64,000 nucleotides of DNA from Curtobacterium sp. VKM Ac-1395. Lineage in GTDB: Bacteria > Actinomycetota > Actinomycetes > Actinomycetales > Microbacteriaceae. The position numbers and the translations under genes are program-made. The notes beneath the pieces are model-generated. The model was not told the DNA's origin. It worked only from the letters and a program-made list of their open reading frames with translations, and made no database searches. The stretch is from assembly GCF_015350975.1 (NCBI RefSeq), contig NZ_JADKRX010000001.1:434001-498000 (forward strand), given 5' to 3'. Below, piece by piece: positions 47,085 to 56,288 of this stretch (position 1 is its first letter; each line of letters opens with the position of its first letter).

Positions 47085-49732
47085 CGGTTCCTCCTGGTCG
47101 GGCGGTGGTGCGCGGGGGCGCCGGCGCGGACGGTCAGGACGAGGACGCCCGTGAGCGCCACGAGCAGTCCACCGGCCACCCCGGCGAGCAGCCCGGGGTC
47201 GACCGAGACCACCGGTCGGACGACGGCTCCGGTGAACGAGCGCAGGTCAGCCGAGGGCAGCGTGGTCGCGACGACCCCGACGGCCACGGCGGTCCCCGTG
47301 ACCAGTGCGGCCACGAGGAGCGGGAGCGTCTCGGCCACGACGACGGCCCGCGCGTCACCCGGGGTCGTGCCGAACACCCCGAGCAGGCGGGTCCGAGCCC
47401 GACGCGACGACCCCGCCGTCACCCCCGCGACGACCAGCGTGCCGAGGCCGAGCGCACCACCGAGCACTGCTGCCGAGACCGCGACCGCACGTGTGCCCGG
47501 GACGCGCGGGTCGGCGTCGATGGACCGAGCCACCCCGACGGCCGTGTCGACGTCCCCGGACGGCACCAGGCGTCGCACGGCCGCGGCGACGCGGTCGGGT
47601 GATGCGCCGTCGGCCGTCCGGACGAGCACCCGGTCGACGCTGCCGGTCTCGGTGAGGGCCTCTGCGGTGCGGGTGTCGACGAGCACCCAGCGCTTCGCGA
47701 GGGTGAACGGGACCGCGTCCGGGGCGGTCGCCACCACGCGCGTGTCCGTCCCGAGGACGCTGGAGTCCCGCCCGGTGGCCTCGGCGAGCGACCGCGACGC
47801 GACGAGGGGCACACGCTCGCCCCGGGTCGTCCGGAGTGCCGCCGGTGCGGGGAGCGCTCCTGGGACGTCCCGCTGCACGGCGGCGAGTCGGTCCGCGTCG
47901 GCGACGAGGACCACGGCCTGGACGGCGCCGTCCGGGGTGTCGAAGGACACCTCGTCCGTGGTGGAGACACCGACCGCGGCAGCGACGCCGGGGACGCGGG
48001 CGACGCGGGCGACCTGGTCGGGGTCGAGGGCCACCGACGACACGGCGACGTCCGCCGCGACGCTCCGGCGGGCCGCCTGGGCGACCCCGTCCTCGAGCGT
48101 GCTGCCGACGACGGTCGCGAACAGGGCCACGGCGATGCCGATCACGGCGACGACGAGCGGGACGGCCTGCGCGACGGCGGAGCGCGCGGCGGTCACGACC
48201 CCGACGAGCATCGCGACGCCACGGCGACGTCGGGCGACGGCGACGAGCCGTCCGAGCACGACGGGCAGCAGGCGCAGGACGACCACGACGCCGGACCCGG
48301 CGAGCAGCAGCGGCAGCACCGCGGCCAGGGGGTCCACCGAGCCGCCGGGCGCGCTCGTCGTGACGCCGCTCCTGGTCGTGACGACGACCGCCGCCACGGT
48401 CGCGACGAGCACGGCGGCCTCGACGACCGGTCGGACGGCGCGACGACGTGCTCCGACCTGCACCGTGCGCGCGAGGACCGCCGCCGCGGCGCACGGCACG
48501 ACGGCGGCGAGCAGCGCAGCGACCATGGCCTGCAGCGGGGCGGGCACCGACCCACCCAGCGGCGTCAGCTGCACGAGGACCGCGAGGACCCCGCCCGCAG
48601 CGGCACCCGGGACCGCGGCGACGGCGACGAGCCCGGCGGCGACCGAGCGGACCACACGGTCGGAGGCGCCGCGCGCTCCCAGCAGCCGCAGGCCGGCCTC
48701 GGCACGGTCGAGCACGAGTCGGGCGAGCAGTGCACCGAGTGCGACGAGCGCACCGGCCGGCCCGGAGCCGAGTGCCGCCGCGAGCGTGCCGACCGTGGCG
48801 TCGCGGGCCACGGAGGCGTCGAGCAGCCCCGGCAGGCCCGTCGAGAAGGCCACCGACCCGGCCGCCGTGCTCGGCAGGGGCTGTCGGGTGGCGAGGAACC
48901 GACCGACGGCGTCCACCAGGCCCGGGCGTCCGGACGCGGTGACGGTGTCCGTGCGGACCGGGAACCACGCGTGGCCCTGGGTGGTGCGGCCGTCGTCGGC
49001 GACGTGGCCGAAGGACCCCGCCGCGGCGAACGCCGTGGCCGACACCGTCGTGCCGCCGTCACCGGTCCCCGCGGTCGCCGGCCGGAGCGTCGTGGGCACG
49101 TGTCCCCACGTCGGGTCGTGCCGGTCGAGCGGCCGGTAGACACCCACGAGCTCGAGCGACAGTTCGCCGGCGACGGTCCGGACCTGGCCCACCCGCCACC
49201 CGACGGCCGCGGCGACGGCGGGGGAGACGGCGACCTCGACCGTGGCGGAGTCCCGCGCCGGTCGTGGCGCCCGGCCCTCGGTGAAGCGCACCACGTCGGC
49301 GAACGCGGGGTCGGTCGCGACGGACACCGACGCCGGGACCTTCGACGGCAGTGCGTCGAGCCCCAGGTACCCGGTGGCCGCGTACCAGCCCGCTCGTCCG
49401 GTGGCGGTGCGCAGTGCTCCGGGCATCGACCGGTGCACCGCGTCGAGGTCGTCGCCGAGCCCGTCGAACACGGTCTGCGCCGTCGCGGGTGGTTCGGCGT
49501 CCCCGGCGACGACGGCGAAGGTCGCCTGCAGGTCCCGGTCGGTCGCGGTCGCCCGGTCGAGGTCGGCTCGGGTGCCGGCCGTCGCCAGCGCGCCGAGGAC
49601 CGACAGCACGGACCCGGCCAGCAGTGCGGCGAGCAGGGTCACGACCGCGATGGCCACGAGGGGTGCGCGGTGCTCCGCGACGATTCTCCCGAGGGGGGCG
49701 CCAGGACGTCGACGGGTGTGCCGGCCGCTCAT
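47081..49732 (-). CDS. FtsX-like ABC transporter permease
   Basis: An 883-aa permease: TM near the N-terminus (about 25-50), a large extracytoplasmic MacB-like domain (about 55-290), a cluster of helices (about 300-510), a second extracytoplasmic domain (about 530-740) and three C-terminal helices. This is the duplicated FtsX arrangement of MacB-type exporters that move peptides or lipids. The ATG overlaps the stop of the upstream permease (ATGA). Long open frames on the opposite strand are shadows of its Ala/Val/Arg-rich codons. Confidence 0.85.
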   Translation of the reverse strand: MSGRHTRRRPGAPLGRIVAEHRAPLVAIAVVTLLAALLAGSVLSVLGALATAGTRADLDRATATDRDLQATFAVVAGDAEPPATAQTVFDGLGDDLDAVHRSMPGALRTATGRAGWYAATGYLGLDALPSKVPASVSVATDPAFADVVRFTEGRAPRPARDSATVEVAVSPAVAAAVGWRVGQVRTVAGELSLELVGVYRPLDRHDPTWGHVPTTLRPATAGTGDGGTTVSATAFAAAGSFGHVADDGRTTQGHAWFPVRTDTVTASGRPGLVDAVGRFLATRQPLPSTAAGSVAFSTGLPGLLDASVARDATVGTLAAALGSGPAGALVALGALLARLVLDRAEAGLRLLGARGASDRVVRSVAAGLVAVAAVPGAAAGGVLAVLVQLTPLGGSVPAPLQAMVAALLAAVVPCAAAAVLARTVQVGARRRAVRPVVEAAVLVATVAAVVVTTRSGVTTSAPGGSVDPLAAVLPLLLAGSGVVVVLRLLPVVLGRLVAVARRRRGVAMLVGVVTAARSAVAQAVPLVVAVIGIAVALFATVVGSTLEDGVAQAARRSVAADVAVSSVALDPDQVARVARVPGVAAAVGVSTTDEVSFDTPDGAVQAVVLVADADRLAAVQRDVPGALPAPAALRTTRGERVPLVASRSLAEATGRDSSVLGTDTRVVATAPDAVPFTLAKRWVLVDTRTAEALTETGSVDRVLVRTADGASPDRVAAAVRRLVPSGDVDTAVGVARSIDADPRVPGTRAVAVSAAVLGGALGLGTLVVAGVTAGSSRRARTRLLGVFGTTPGDARAVVVAETLPLLVAALVTGTAVAVGVVATTLPSADLRSFTGAVVRPVVSVDPGLLAGVAGGLLVALTGVLVLTVRAGAPAHHRPTRRNR

Positions 49733-52700
49733 CGGTGTCCTCCCTCGGCCACGGCTCTGCGGGTCCGGCGGCCGGCGACGGCTGCCAGCAGGCCGGCCCC
49801 CGCCAGGACGACGACGGGCACGAGGAAGGTGCCGGCGGAGACCACGACGGGATCGGCCGTGACCAGGCCGGTCGCACCGGGGACGGCGGCGATCGCGAAC
49901 GGTGCGGCGACCGTCGCGACCGTCACGCCCCCGCCGACGAGCCCGCCGAGCGTGGCAGCGACGACCGGGGCGACGAGCTCCGCGACGCGGGCCCGTCCGG
50001 CTGCAGCGGGGGAGACGCCGAGCGCTCGGGAGGTCGCGGAGCGCTGCGGGTCGGCACTGCTGACGACACCCCCGACGAACGCCAGGAGCGCCAGCAGGGT
50101 GCCGAACGCCGCCACCCCCGCGAGGGCCCCCACCGCCGGGGCGAGCACGGGCGTCGACGACACGGCGGCCCGGGTGCTCACGGACCCGGACACCGTCAGG
50201 TGCCGAGCGGCCTGCGCGGCGAGCGTCGTCGGGTCGGGGCCGGCGATCCAGGTCTCGTCGGCCCGCGGGACCGCGCCCGCCGTGCCGTCCACCGCCGGGC
50301 CGCCGAGGACGGACGCGTCGACGAGTGCCGGCAGGTCGGCGGCGACGGCGGTCGTGGAGGCGCTGCCCGGTACCCGCTCGACCACACCGGTGACCCGGGT
50401 GTGCAGGGTGCGCGCCGTCGACGCCGCGTCGAGGTCGAGCGGCGACCCGGGCCGCAGTCCGAGTTCCGCCGCGAGCGCGGTGGTGACCACGACGGGCAGC
50501 GTCCGCCCCGACGCCGCCGCTCCGAGGGGGATCCGGGTGGGACCACCGAGGTCTTCGAGCACGCGGTCCCCAGCCGCTGCCGGCACGTCGGCCACGGCGA
50601 CGCCGACCGTCACCCGGAGCCGCGCGGGTGCGATCCCTGCGTCGACGTCGGCGGGACGGCTGCTGAAGGTCAGGGTGGGGTCGACGGCGAGCAGTCGCCA
50701 CGTCGTCCCCCGTGCCCCGGCGGCGGTGGGGAGCACCGCGTGCAGGCGGCCGGTCTCCCCGAGCGCCACGTCGGCGCCGTCGTCGGCGGTGAGCGGCAGC
50801 TCGGCGGCCACCCCGTCCTGGTCCACCACCCAGAGCGCGGACCGGACCGCGCCGCGTGCGTCGGACCTGGGCGTGCCGTCGAGCGTGGCCTGCCCGACGC
50901 GCACGGTGACCTCGACACGGCGGGTGCCGGCGGGCAGCGCGGTGCCCGCTCGGCCCGGCACGTCGACGTCCCGGAACGCTGCGGCACCCGCGCGTCCGAG
51001 CACGCCCGTCGCCGCGGCCGCCGGCATGGCCACGAGGGGGACGCGGCGGTCACCCGCGGTCACCTCGTCGGTGAGCACGGGCGTCGAGACGGTGTCCCGC
51101 CCGGAGACCCCTGCCGTCGGCGCGACGACCGTGGCCCCGTCCTCCACGGCGTCGTCACCGTCGGCGGTCACCCGCACCGCGGGTCCGACGACGGCGGAGG
51201 CGGTCGCGCCGTCCACGGCCGAGGTCGTCGCCGCGAGTCCGGCCGCGAGCCCGCCCACCGCGACCGCCATCGCGACGAGCACGACTACCGGGGCCGTCGA
51301 CGCCCAGGTCCTGGCGAGCCGGCGCACGACGAGACCGGGCAGGAAACCGCGCCACCGCGGGACGGCGCGGGCGACGAGCGCAGCGACCACGCCCACGAGG
51401 ACGACCGTGACCAGCGCACTCGCGAACACCGTCACGACCGGTGACACGGCGGCGATCGGGTCGGTCTCCACCTGTCCGCGGACGCGGGAGACCGGCACGC
51501 CGACGGTGAAGAGCCGCCAGGTCGCGAACGCCGCTGCCGCCACCACGGCGACGGTCAGCACGACCGCGACCCAGGTGCCGGTGGCTCCGACGGACGACGT
51601 CCGCCGCGCGGCGACGACACCGGCGGTGGCCACCGCGACGACGACCGCGATGACGGGTGTCAGGACGCCGACCCACACGGTCGGTGTGGCTCCGTGCCCG
51701 AGGAGACCGGCGAGGACGACCGCCACGACGGCGCCGACCACGGCTCCGGCACCTGCCACCACCAGGGTCTCCAGGCAGGTCCAGCGGACGAGCTGGGCGC
51801 GGGTCGCGCCGCGTGCGGTGAAGAGCGCGTCCTCGCGGGACCGCGCGTCGCGCAGGAGCACGAACAGCACGCTGACGGCGACGACGCCGAGGACCGCGGC
51901 GACCGCGACGCCGATCCGGACGAGGGCGCGGGCGGTCGCGATGCCGACATCGATCCGCGCCAGCGTCGCGGGGAGGGTGCCGGACACGTCCGCGCCCGCC
52001 AGCGCACCGGTGTCGCCGGAGGTCGCCGCGGTGACCGCGCTCAGTCCTCGACGCAGCCCGTCCGGCGCGACGAGTCGCCCCCGGTCGGTGGTCGGCGTGG
52101 TGGTCCAGGTCGCCGTGGCCGTGCCCGGGACGTCCGCGATCGACCGCGCGGGCACGACGAAGGGGCCGGCCACGCCGTCGTCCGTGCCCGACCCGATGTC
52201 CGAGGCACCCGACCAGACCGCAGCGCCGGCGTCGTGCGCCCGCCACGTCGCCGCGACGCGGAGCACCAGGGCCGAGCGGGGGCCGACGGCGACCGTGTCG
52301 CCGACCCGGAGACCGAGTCGCTGCGCTGCGTCCGCCTGGACGGCGGTGGGCACCGGACCGCTCGTGGTGGGCTCGGCCGGCCACGTGCCCGAGACGACGT
52401 GGGCGACGGACGGGAGGCTCGGGACGGCGGCGATCCGGGCCTCCTGTCCGGCGCTCCCCGCGTCGACGGCCGTGGTCACCGACGCGGACCAGGTCACGTC
52501 CGCGCTGTCGGCGGGCAGCCGGTCCGCGATGGCTGCGCGCACCCGGCGGGCCTGAGTGGTGGGCGCGTCGCCGAGCTGTTCGGTGACGACGGTGGCCGCG
52601 GCGCGCGCCGGCTGGGCGGCGAGGACGGTGGCGGCGCCCGACTCGGCTCCCGCGTCACCGAGCCCGATCGCCAGGAGCGGCAGCGCGACGGCCGCTGCGA

Positions 52701-52818
52701 CGACGGACGCGACCGGCACCAGGAGCGCGAGCCGCGCACGAGCACGCGCGACGAGCAGCCGTGGTCGCGTCACGAGCCCCCCGATCCCCGTCAGCGTGCG
52801 TGGTCCCTCACAGATCAT
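49729..52818 (-). CDS. FtsX-like ABC transporter permease (large)
   Basis: A 1029-aa permease of the same plan: N-terminal helix (about 27-50), a large periplasm-facing domain, several helices (about 310-500), a second external domain, and C-terminal helices ending in a basic tail. It probably forms a heterodimer with the next gene product, driven by the two ATPases. The ATG at 52818 has a weak ribosome site. A GTG at 52773 with a GGGGGG site would remove 15 residues and begins right before the basic/hydrophobic segment. First gene of the four-gene operon. Confidence 0.83.
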   Translation of the reverse strand: MICEGPRTLTGIGGLVTRPRLLVARARARLALLVPVASVVAAAVALPLLAIGLGDAGAESGAATVLAAQPARAAATVVTEQLGDAPTTQARRVRAAIADRLPADSADVTWSASVTTAVDAGSAGQEARIAAVPSLPSVAHVVSGTWPAEPTTSGPVPTAVQADAAQRLGLRVGDTVAVGPRSALVLRVAATWRAHDAGAAVWSGASDIGSGTDDGVAGPFVVPARSIADVPGTATATWTTTPTTDRGRLVAPDGLRRGLSAVTAATSGDTGALAGADVSGTLPATLARIDVGIATARALVRIGVAVAAVLGVVAVSVLFVLLRDARSREDALFTARGATRAQLVRWTCLETLVVAGAGAVVGAVVAVVLAGLLGHGATPTVWVGVLTPVIAVVVAVATAGVVAARRTSSVGATGTWVAVVLTVAVVAAAAFATWRLFTVGVPVSRVRGQVETDPIAAVSPVVTVFASALVTVVLVGVVAALVARAVPRWRGFLPGLVVRRLARTWASTAPVVVLVAMAVAVGGLAAGLAATTSAVDGATASAVVGPAVRVTADGDDAVEDGATVVAPTAGVSGRDTVSTPVLTDEVTAGDRRVPLVAMPAAAATGVLGRAGAAAFRDVDVPGRAGTALPAGTRRVEVTVRVGQATLDGTPRSDARGAVRSALWVVDQDGVAAELPLTADDGADVALGETGRLHAVLPTAAGARGTTWRLLAVDPTLTFSSRPADVDAGIAPARLRVTVGVAVADVPAAAGDRVLEDLGGPTRIPLGAAASGRTLPVVVTTALAAELGLRPGSPLDLDAASTARTLHTRVTGVVERVPGSASTTAVAADLPALVDASVLGGPAVDGTAGAVPRADETWIAGPDPTTLAAQAARHLTVSGSVSTRAAVSSTPVLAPAVGALAGVAAFGTLLALLAFVGGVVSSADPQRSATSRALGVSPAAAGRARVAELVAPVVAATLGGLVGGGVTVATVAAPFAIAAVPGATGLVTADPVVVSAGTFLVPVVVLAGAGLLAAVAGRRTRRAVAEGGHR

Positions 52819-52961
52819 GCAGCATCCGGGCCGGTGTCCGTCGCTGGCTGGGCAGGGCGTGACCGATGACCCGTGGTTCCACGGATGACGGCGCGGTCGG
52901 TCCCGGCGACGCTCCGGTGGTGCCGACAGCCTCCTGGCCACCTGACCGCGTTGACGAGTCG

Positions 52962-53006
52962 TCGATCGCGTGTCGACGGGACGTCGACACGCAGCTGGTG
53001 TGCTCG
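52962..53006 (+). promoter_or_regulatory. Candidate SARP operator and promoter of the SnoaL-like gene
   Basis: TCGAT at 52962 and TCGAC at 52973 and 52984 are 11 bp apart, and CTGGTGTGCTCG starts at 52995, again 11 bp on. Sequence and spacing match 35747-35791 almost base for base although the genes are 17 kb apart. The target start is at 53064. Confidence 0.7.
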
Positions 53007-53063
53007 TCCACATCCGCCCCAGCAGGGGCGCCACCACCACCACACGACCGGAGGAACACCACC

Positions 53064-53570
53064 GTGAGCAGCACCATGAGCAGCACCGAGACCACCACGC
53101 CCCTGCCGTTCGAGACCGAGTGGGAGCTCGGGCGTCTGCCGCTCCTCTGGGCCCGGGCGCTGGACACCGCCGACGCCGCCGTGCTCGACGGGCTCCTCAC
53201 CGAGGACGTCGTCGTCGACATGACGCCGGCCACGACGAAGATCGGCCTGGAGTTCCCCGTCCTGCGCCGCCGCGAGACGGTCATCCCGACGATGATCGGC
53301 GCCGTCGGCCCGCTCGACACGATGCACGCGGTCAGCAACGTCACCGCCCGCGGTCTCGGCGACGGGTACCTCGTCGAGGCCTACGCCCTCGCGCAGCACC
53401 ACCTGCCCGGCGAAGGTCCGGACACGACGTCGACCCGCCACGCCCTGATGGGCAACACCTGGACCTTCCACGTCCGCGTCACGCCCGAGGGGCCGCGCGT
53501 GGCTCGGTTCACGATGGACTGCCGCTGGATGGAGGGCGACCCGACGGTGCTGCTCGCGGCGATCAGCTGA
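53064..53570 (+). CDS. SnoaL/NTF2-like protein
   Basis: A 168-aa single-domain alpha+beta-barrel protein of the SnoaL-like type: ELGRLPLLWARALDTADAAVLDGLLTEDVVVDM, HAVSNVTARGLGDGYLVEAYALAQHH and FTMDCRWMEGDP. Members include polyketide cyclases, isomerases and hydroxylases. His and Asp residues line the presumed pocket, but the reaction is unknown. The GTG at 53064 has GGAGGA upstream; an ATG four codons later is an alternative. A candidate SARP operator precedes it, tying it to the metabolite region at 26-38 kb. Confidence 0.85.
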   Translation: MSSTMSSTETTTPLPFETEWELGRLPLLWARALDTADAAVLDGLLTEDVVVDMTPATTKIGLEFPVLRRRETVIPTMIGAVGPLDTMHAVSNVTARGLGDGYLVEAYALAQHHLPGEGPDTTSTRHALMGNTWTFHVRVTPEGPRVARFTMDCRWMEGDPTVLLAAIS

Positions 53571-53586
53571 GGGCGCGAGGGTGCGG

Positions 53587-53961
53587 TCAGTCCGCGCGTC
53601 CGACCAGGCGCCGGAGGAACTTCCCGACCGCGGTGCGCCGTGGCCGCCACCCGTGGGAGCGGAGCACCTCGTTCACCGGCTTCGAGATCCACAGGGAGTT
53701 GAACGCGTACGAGCCGGTCGAGCTCGACGACGTCCTGGTCGTCGACGTCGTCAGCCGCGTGTACTCGGCCGTCTCGGGCAGCAGCCGCACGGTGTACCGG
53801 TAGGTGAACCGCTCGCGGCCGGTTGCTCCTCCCCAGCCGGCGACGACGACACCGTCCTCGTCGACGACTGAGAAGGGGTGCTTCGTCGCGTGGTCCAGGG
53901 CCAGCAGCGCGGCGCGCACCTCGGCCTCGGAGGACGGTCGGTCGGCAGGCAGCGTCGTCAT
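53587..53961 (-). CDS. Conserved-looking protein of unknown function
   Basis: The 124-aa soluble protein starts with a helical region (EAEVRAALLALDHATKHPFSVV), then beta-rich VAGWGGATGRERFTYRYTVRL, and ends with a basic stretch WRPRRTAVGKFLRRLVG. No family is recognised. It is convergent with the SnoaL-like gene and divergent from a TetR gene. Confidence 0.55.
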   Translation of the reverse strand: MTTLPADRPSSEAEVRAALLALDHATKHPFSVVDEDGVVVAGWGGATGRERFTYRYTVRLLPETAEYTRLTTSTTRTSSSSTGSYAFNSLWISKPVNEVLRSHGWRPRRTAVGKFLRRLVGRAD

Positions 53962-54068
53962 GGGGGCACGCTACCAAGGGCCGGTGCCGGGTCTCCGGAC
54001 GGCCGGAAAGCGCGTTCCCCTCATTCTGGGGCTGGCTCGTCCGCGGTCCTGAGCGGTGGGATCGGTGT

Positions 54069-54707
54069 ATGCACACGCACGAACTTGACGCCCCCGCCGA
54101 CGACACGGAGTCGATGCGATCGCGCATCGTCGCCGGGATGATGCAGTCGCTGCGCACCCGACCGCTGCACGAGGTCACCGTCGAGAGCGTCGCGCGCGAG
54201 GCCGACACCACCGCTGCGACCGTCGAGGCCGTGTTCCCGAGCTGGGACGGCCTGCTCCTCGCCACGATCGACCAGTGGAACGAGCAGCGCACCGGCCCGC
54301 TCATGGGGATCGCCGAGCAGCACGGCACGATCCGGTTCCTGCGCGCCATCGTGACGTCGAACATCGCCGACCCGTCGCTGATGCGCTTCCTGACGTCGAC
54401 GCTCAACATCGCCGCCGCGCCCGACCACCCGCTCGCGCCGATGCTGCACATGCGGTGGCGTCGGTTCCACGCGTTCGTGCAGCGTGCCCTCGAGCGTGAC
54501 GTCCAGCTCGGCCGGGAGCCCGGCACGATGGAGCCGGCCCGCGGTTCCGAGCAGCTCCTCGCCACGTACGAAGGACTGCAGCTGCAGTCGATGGTCCGGC
54601 CGGAGATGGACCTGCTCGAGGCCTACGACCGCGCCGTCACCCGCCTGCGCGAGGGCTGGGCCCGCGAGTACGTCGCTCCCGTCTGGGACCTCGAGCTCGC
54701 GAGCTGA
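54069..54707 (+). CDS. TetR-family transcriptional regulator
   Basis: The 212-aa regulator has an HTH in its first 65 residues (SRIVAGMMQSLRTRPLHEVTVESVAREADTTAATVEAVFPSWDGL) and a helical effector domain containing GIAEQHGTIRFLRAIVTSNIADPSL. Its target is uncertain: a gene of unknown function lies divergently upstream and a Dabb gene converges downstream. No clear ribosome site precedes the ATG, but the HTH starts close to it. Confidence 0.85.
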   Translation: MHTHELDAPADDTESMRSRIVAGMMQSLRTRPLHEVTVESVAREADTTAATVEAVFPSWDGLLLATIDQWNEQRTGPLMGIAEQHGTIRFLRAIVTSNIADPSLMRFLTSTLNIAAAPDHPLAPMLHMRWRRFHAFVQRALERDVQLGREPGTMEPARGSEQLLATYEGLQLQSMVRPEMDLLEAYDRAVTRLREGWAREYVAPVWDLELAS

Positions 54708-54732
54708 GCCCGCCGGCGTCGACCAGCTCAGC

Positions 54733-55032
54733 TCAGCTCTGGTCGATGTCGAACACGACCACGTGCTGGCTGCCGGCCCCGATGAACTGTCCGACGGGCT
54801 GGTGCGACGGGTGCGGCAGGTAGGCCGCCAGGGACTCCCGGTCACGGAACTCGACCACGAGCATCCAGTCGAAGTCGCCCTCCTTGCCCTCGGTGCTCAC
54901 GCTCGACCCCGACTGCACGGAGAGCACCCCCTCGATCTTCGTCAGGTGTTCCCGTGCGAGGGAGTCGGCCTCGGCGGACCGGTCCCCGTCGGCGTTCCAC
55001 TGGACCAGGACCACGTGCGTCACTCCGGACAT
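54733..55032 (-). CDS. Dabb-family stress-response-like protein
   Basis: The 99-aa protein is one Dabb (dimeric alpha/beta barrel) domain: THVVLVQWNADGD, a central FDWMLVVEFRDRESLAAYLPHPSHQ and a closing HVVVFDID. Dabb proteins form small barrels; some act on polyketide-like substrates, others are stress-induced. GGAGGAG precedes the ATG. It is divergent from the DoxX-like gene. Confidence 0.85.
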   Translation of the reverse strand: MSGVTHVVLVQWNADGDRSAEADSLAREHLTKIEGVLSVQSGSSVSTEGKEGDFDWMLVVEFRDRESLAAYLPHPSHQPVGQFIGAGSQHVVVFDIDQS

Positions 55033-55149
55033 CGAGTTCTCCTCCACCGGCCGTCCGCCCTGGACGACGTGTTCGCAGCATGCCACTGCCACCGGTGGCG
55101 CCTGCCAGGGAGAATGAGCGAGCCTCGTCCGACCGACCCTGGAGTCCCC

Positions 55150-55497
55150 GTGCACATCGCCGCCGTCGCCCTCTCGCTGCTGCTCGCCGTCGCCATGCTC
55201 GGGTCCGGGGTGATGAAGCTCCTCGGCACCGCGCAGATGACCGAGAACATGCGCGTGGTCAACGTGTCCGTGCCCCAGATGCGCGTCCTCGGCGTGCTCG
55301 AGCTCCTCGCCACGATCGGACTGGTCGTCGGCCTGTGGGTCCCCGCGATCGGCATCGCCGCCGCGATCGGCGCGGTCGTCTACTTCGCCGGCGCGGTCGT
55401 CGCGCACGTGCGGGCACACGAGAAGAACGTGCAGCCCGCAGCGGTCCTGTTCGTGTTCGCGGTCGCGACCCTTGTCGTCCTGCTCCTCGCGCTCTGA
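55150..55497 (+). CDS. DoxX-like four-helix membrane protein
   Basis: The 115-aa protein has four helices and the DoxX-like start IAAVALSLLLAVAMLGSGVMKLLG, with LGVLELLATIGLVVGLWVPAIG in the second helix. Family members are linked to redox or thiosulfate metabolism, but this small form is uncharacterised. The GTG at 55150 follows GGAG by 6 nt and begins at the first helix. An ATG at 55114 (GGGAG site) would add 12 residues. Confidence 0.8.
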   Translation: MHIAAVALSLLLAVAMLGSGVMKLLGTAQMTENMRVVNVSVPQMRVLGVLELLATIGLVVGLWVPAIGIAAAIGAVVYFAGAVVAHVRAHEKNVQPAAVLFVFAVATLVVLLLAL

Positions 55498-55532
55498 ACG
55501 GGACAGCCCGGCATCCGTGTCAGGATCAATCA

Positions 55533-56288
55533 GTGAGCACCAGGGAGAACGACGCGGCTGCAGGACCGACAGGCCCGAGCCTCCCGTCGGTCGTGGTGAT
55601 CGCCGCCATGGCCGAGGAAGCCGCGGCGTTCGGCGCCTTCGCCACCGATCCTCCTGCGGAGCCGGTCGGCGGCGCGCCCTGGTTCGTCACCGTCAACGGG
55701 GCCCGCGTCGCCCTGGTGCGGAGCGGGATCGGGTTCACGAACGCGACGATCGCCGCCGCCCGCTGCTTCCACCTGTTCGGGGCGGCGGTCCCGATGATCA
55801 GCATCGGTTCCGCCGGCGGCCTCGCCACGGACGTGGAGCTCGGTGACGTCGTCGTCGGTCGGGACTACGTGAACCTCAACGCGGACGCCACGGTCTTCGG
55901 CTACCGGATCGGGCAGGTGCCCGGGATGCCCGAGCGCTACGCGGCCGACCCGCGGTTGGTCGAGCACGCCCTCGCCGCCGTGGTCCCGTTCCGCGTCCGC
56001 CCACACGTCATCGGCTCGAGCGAGGTCTTCGTGGCGGACCAGCGCGCTCGGGCCCTCCGGGAGGTCTTCCCGGACGTCGGCGCCGTCGACATGGAGTCGG
56101 CGGCGATCGCCCAGTTCGCGCACGTCCACGACGTCCCGTTCGTGTCGGTGCGGGGCATCAGCGACCTCTGCGCGCCGACGGGGGAGCAGTTCCGGGCCCA
56201 CCTGGACGATGCGTCCGACCGGGCGGCACGCGTGGCGGTCAGTCTTGTGACCGCACGACACCGAGCGCTCGGGGCGTCCGTCAGCTAG
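55533..56288 (+). CDS. mtnN: 5'-methylthioadenosine/S-adenosylhomocysteine nucleosidase
   Basis: The enzyme cleaves adenine from MTA and SAH in the methionine salvage/activated-methyl cycle. The 251-aa product has VVIAAMAEEAAAF at the start, the phosphorylase-fold ISIGSAGGLATDVELGDVVV, the substrate-binding VDMESAAIAQ and the catalytic Asp in SVRGISDLCA. It is slightly longer than the usual 230 aa because of an 18-residue head. The GTG at 55533 has AGGA upstream. Its TAG stop is shared, through the palindrome CTAG, with the convergent MFS gene. Confidence 0.9.
   Translation: MSTRENDAAAGPTGPSLPSVVVIAAMAEEAAAFGAFATDPPAEPVGGAPWFVTVNGARVALVRSGIGFTNATIAAARCFHLFGAAVPMISIGSAGGLATDVELGDVVVGRDYVNLNADATVFGYRIGQVPGMPERYAADPRLVEHALAAVVPFRVRPHVIGSSEVFVADQRARALREVFPDVGAVDMESAAIAQFAHVHDVPFVSVRGISDLCAPTGEQFRAHLDDASDRAARVAVSLVTARHRALGASVS

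Noticed and set aside
48971-52555. A very long plus-strand open frame (about 1190 codons) opposite the ABC permeases
   Set aside because: It is rich in Ala/Arg/Ser/Thr without domains or membrane pattern, has no ribosome site, and exactly mirrors the well-formed permease genes. Antisense frames stay open in very GC-rich DNA.
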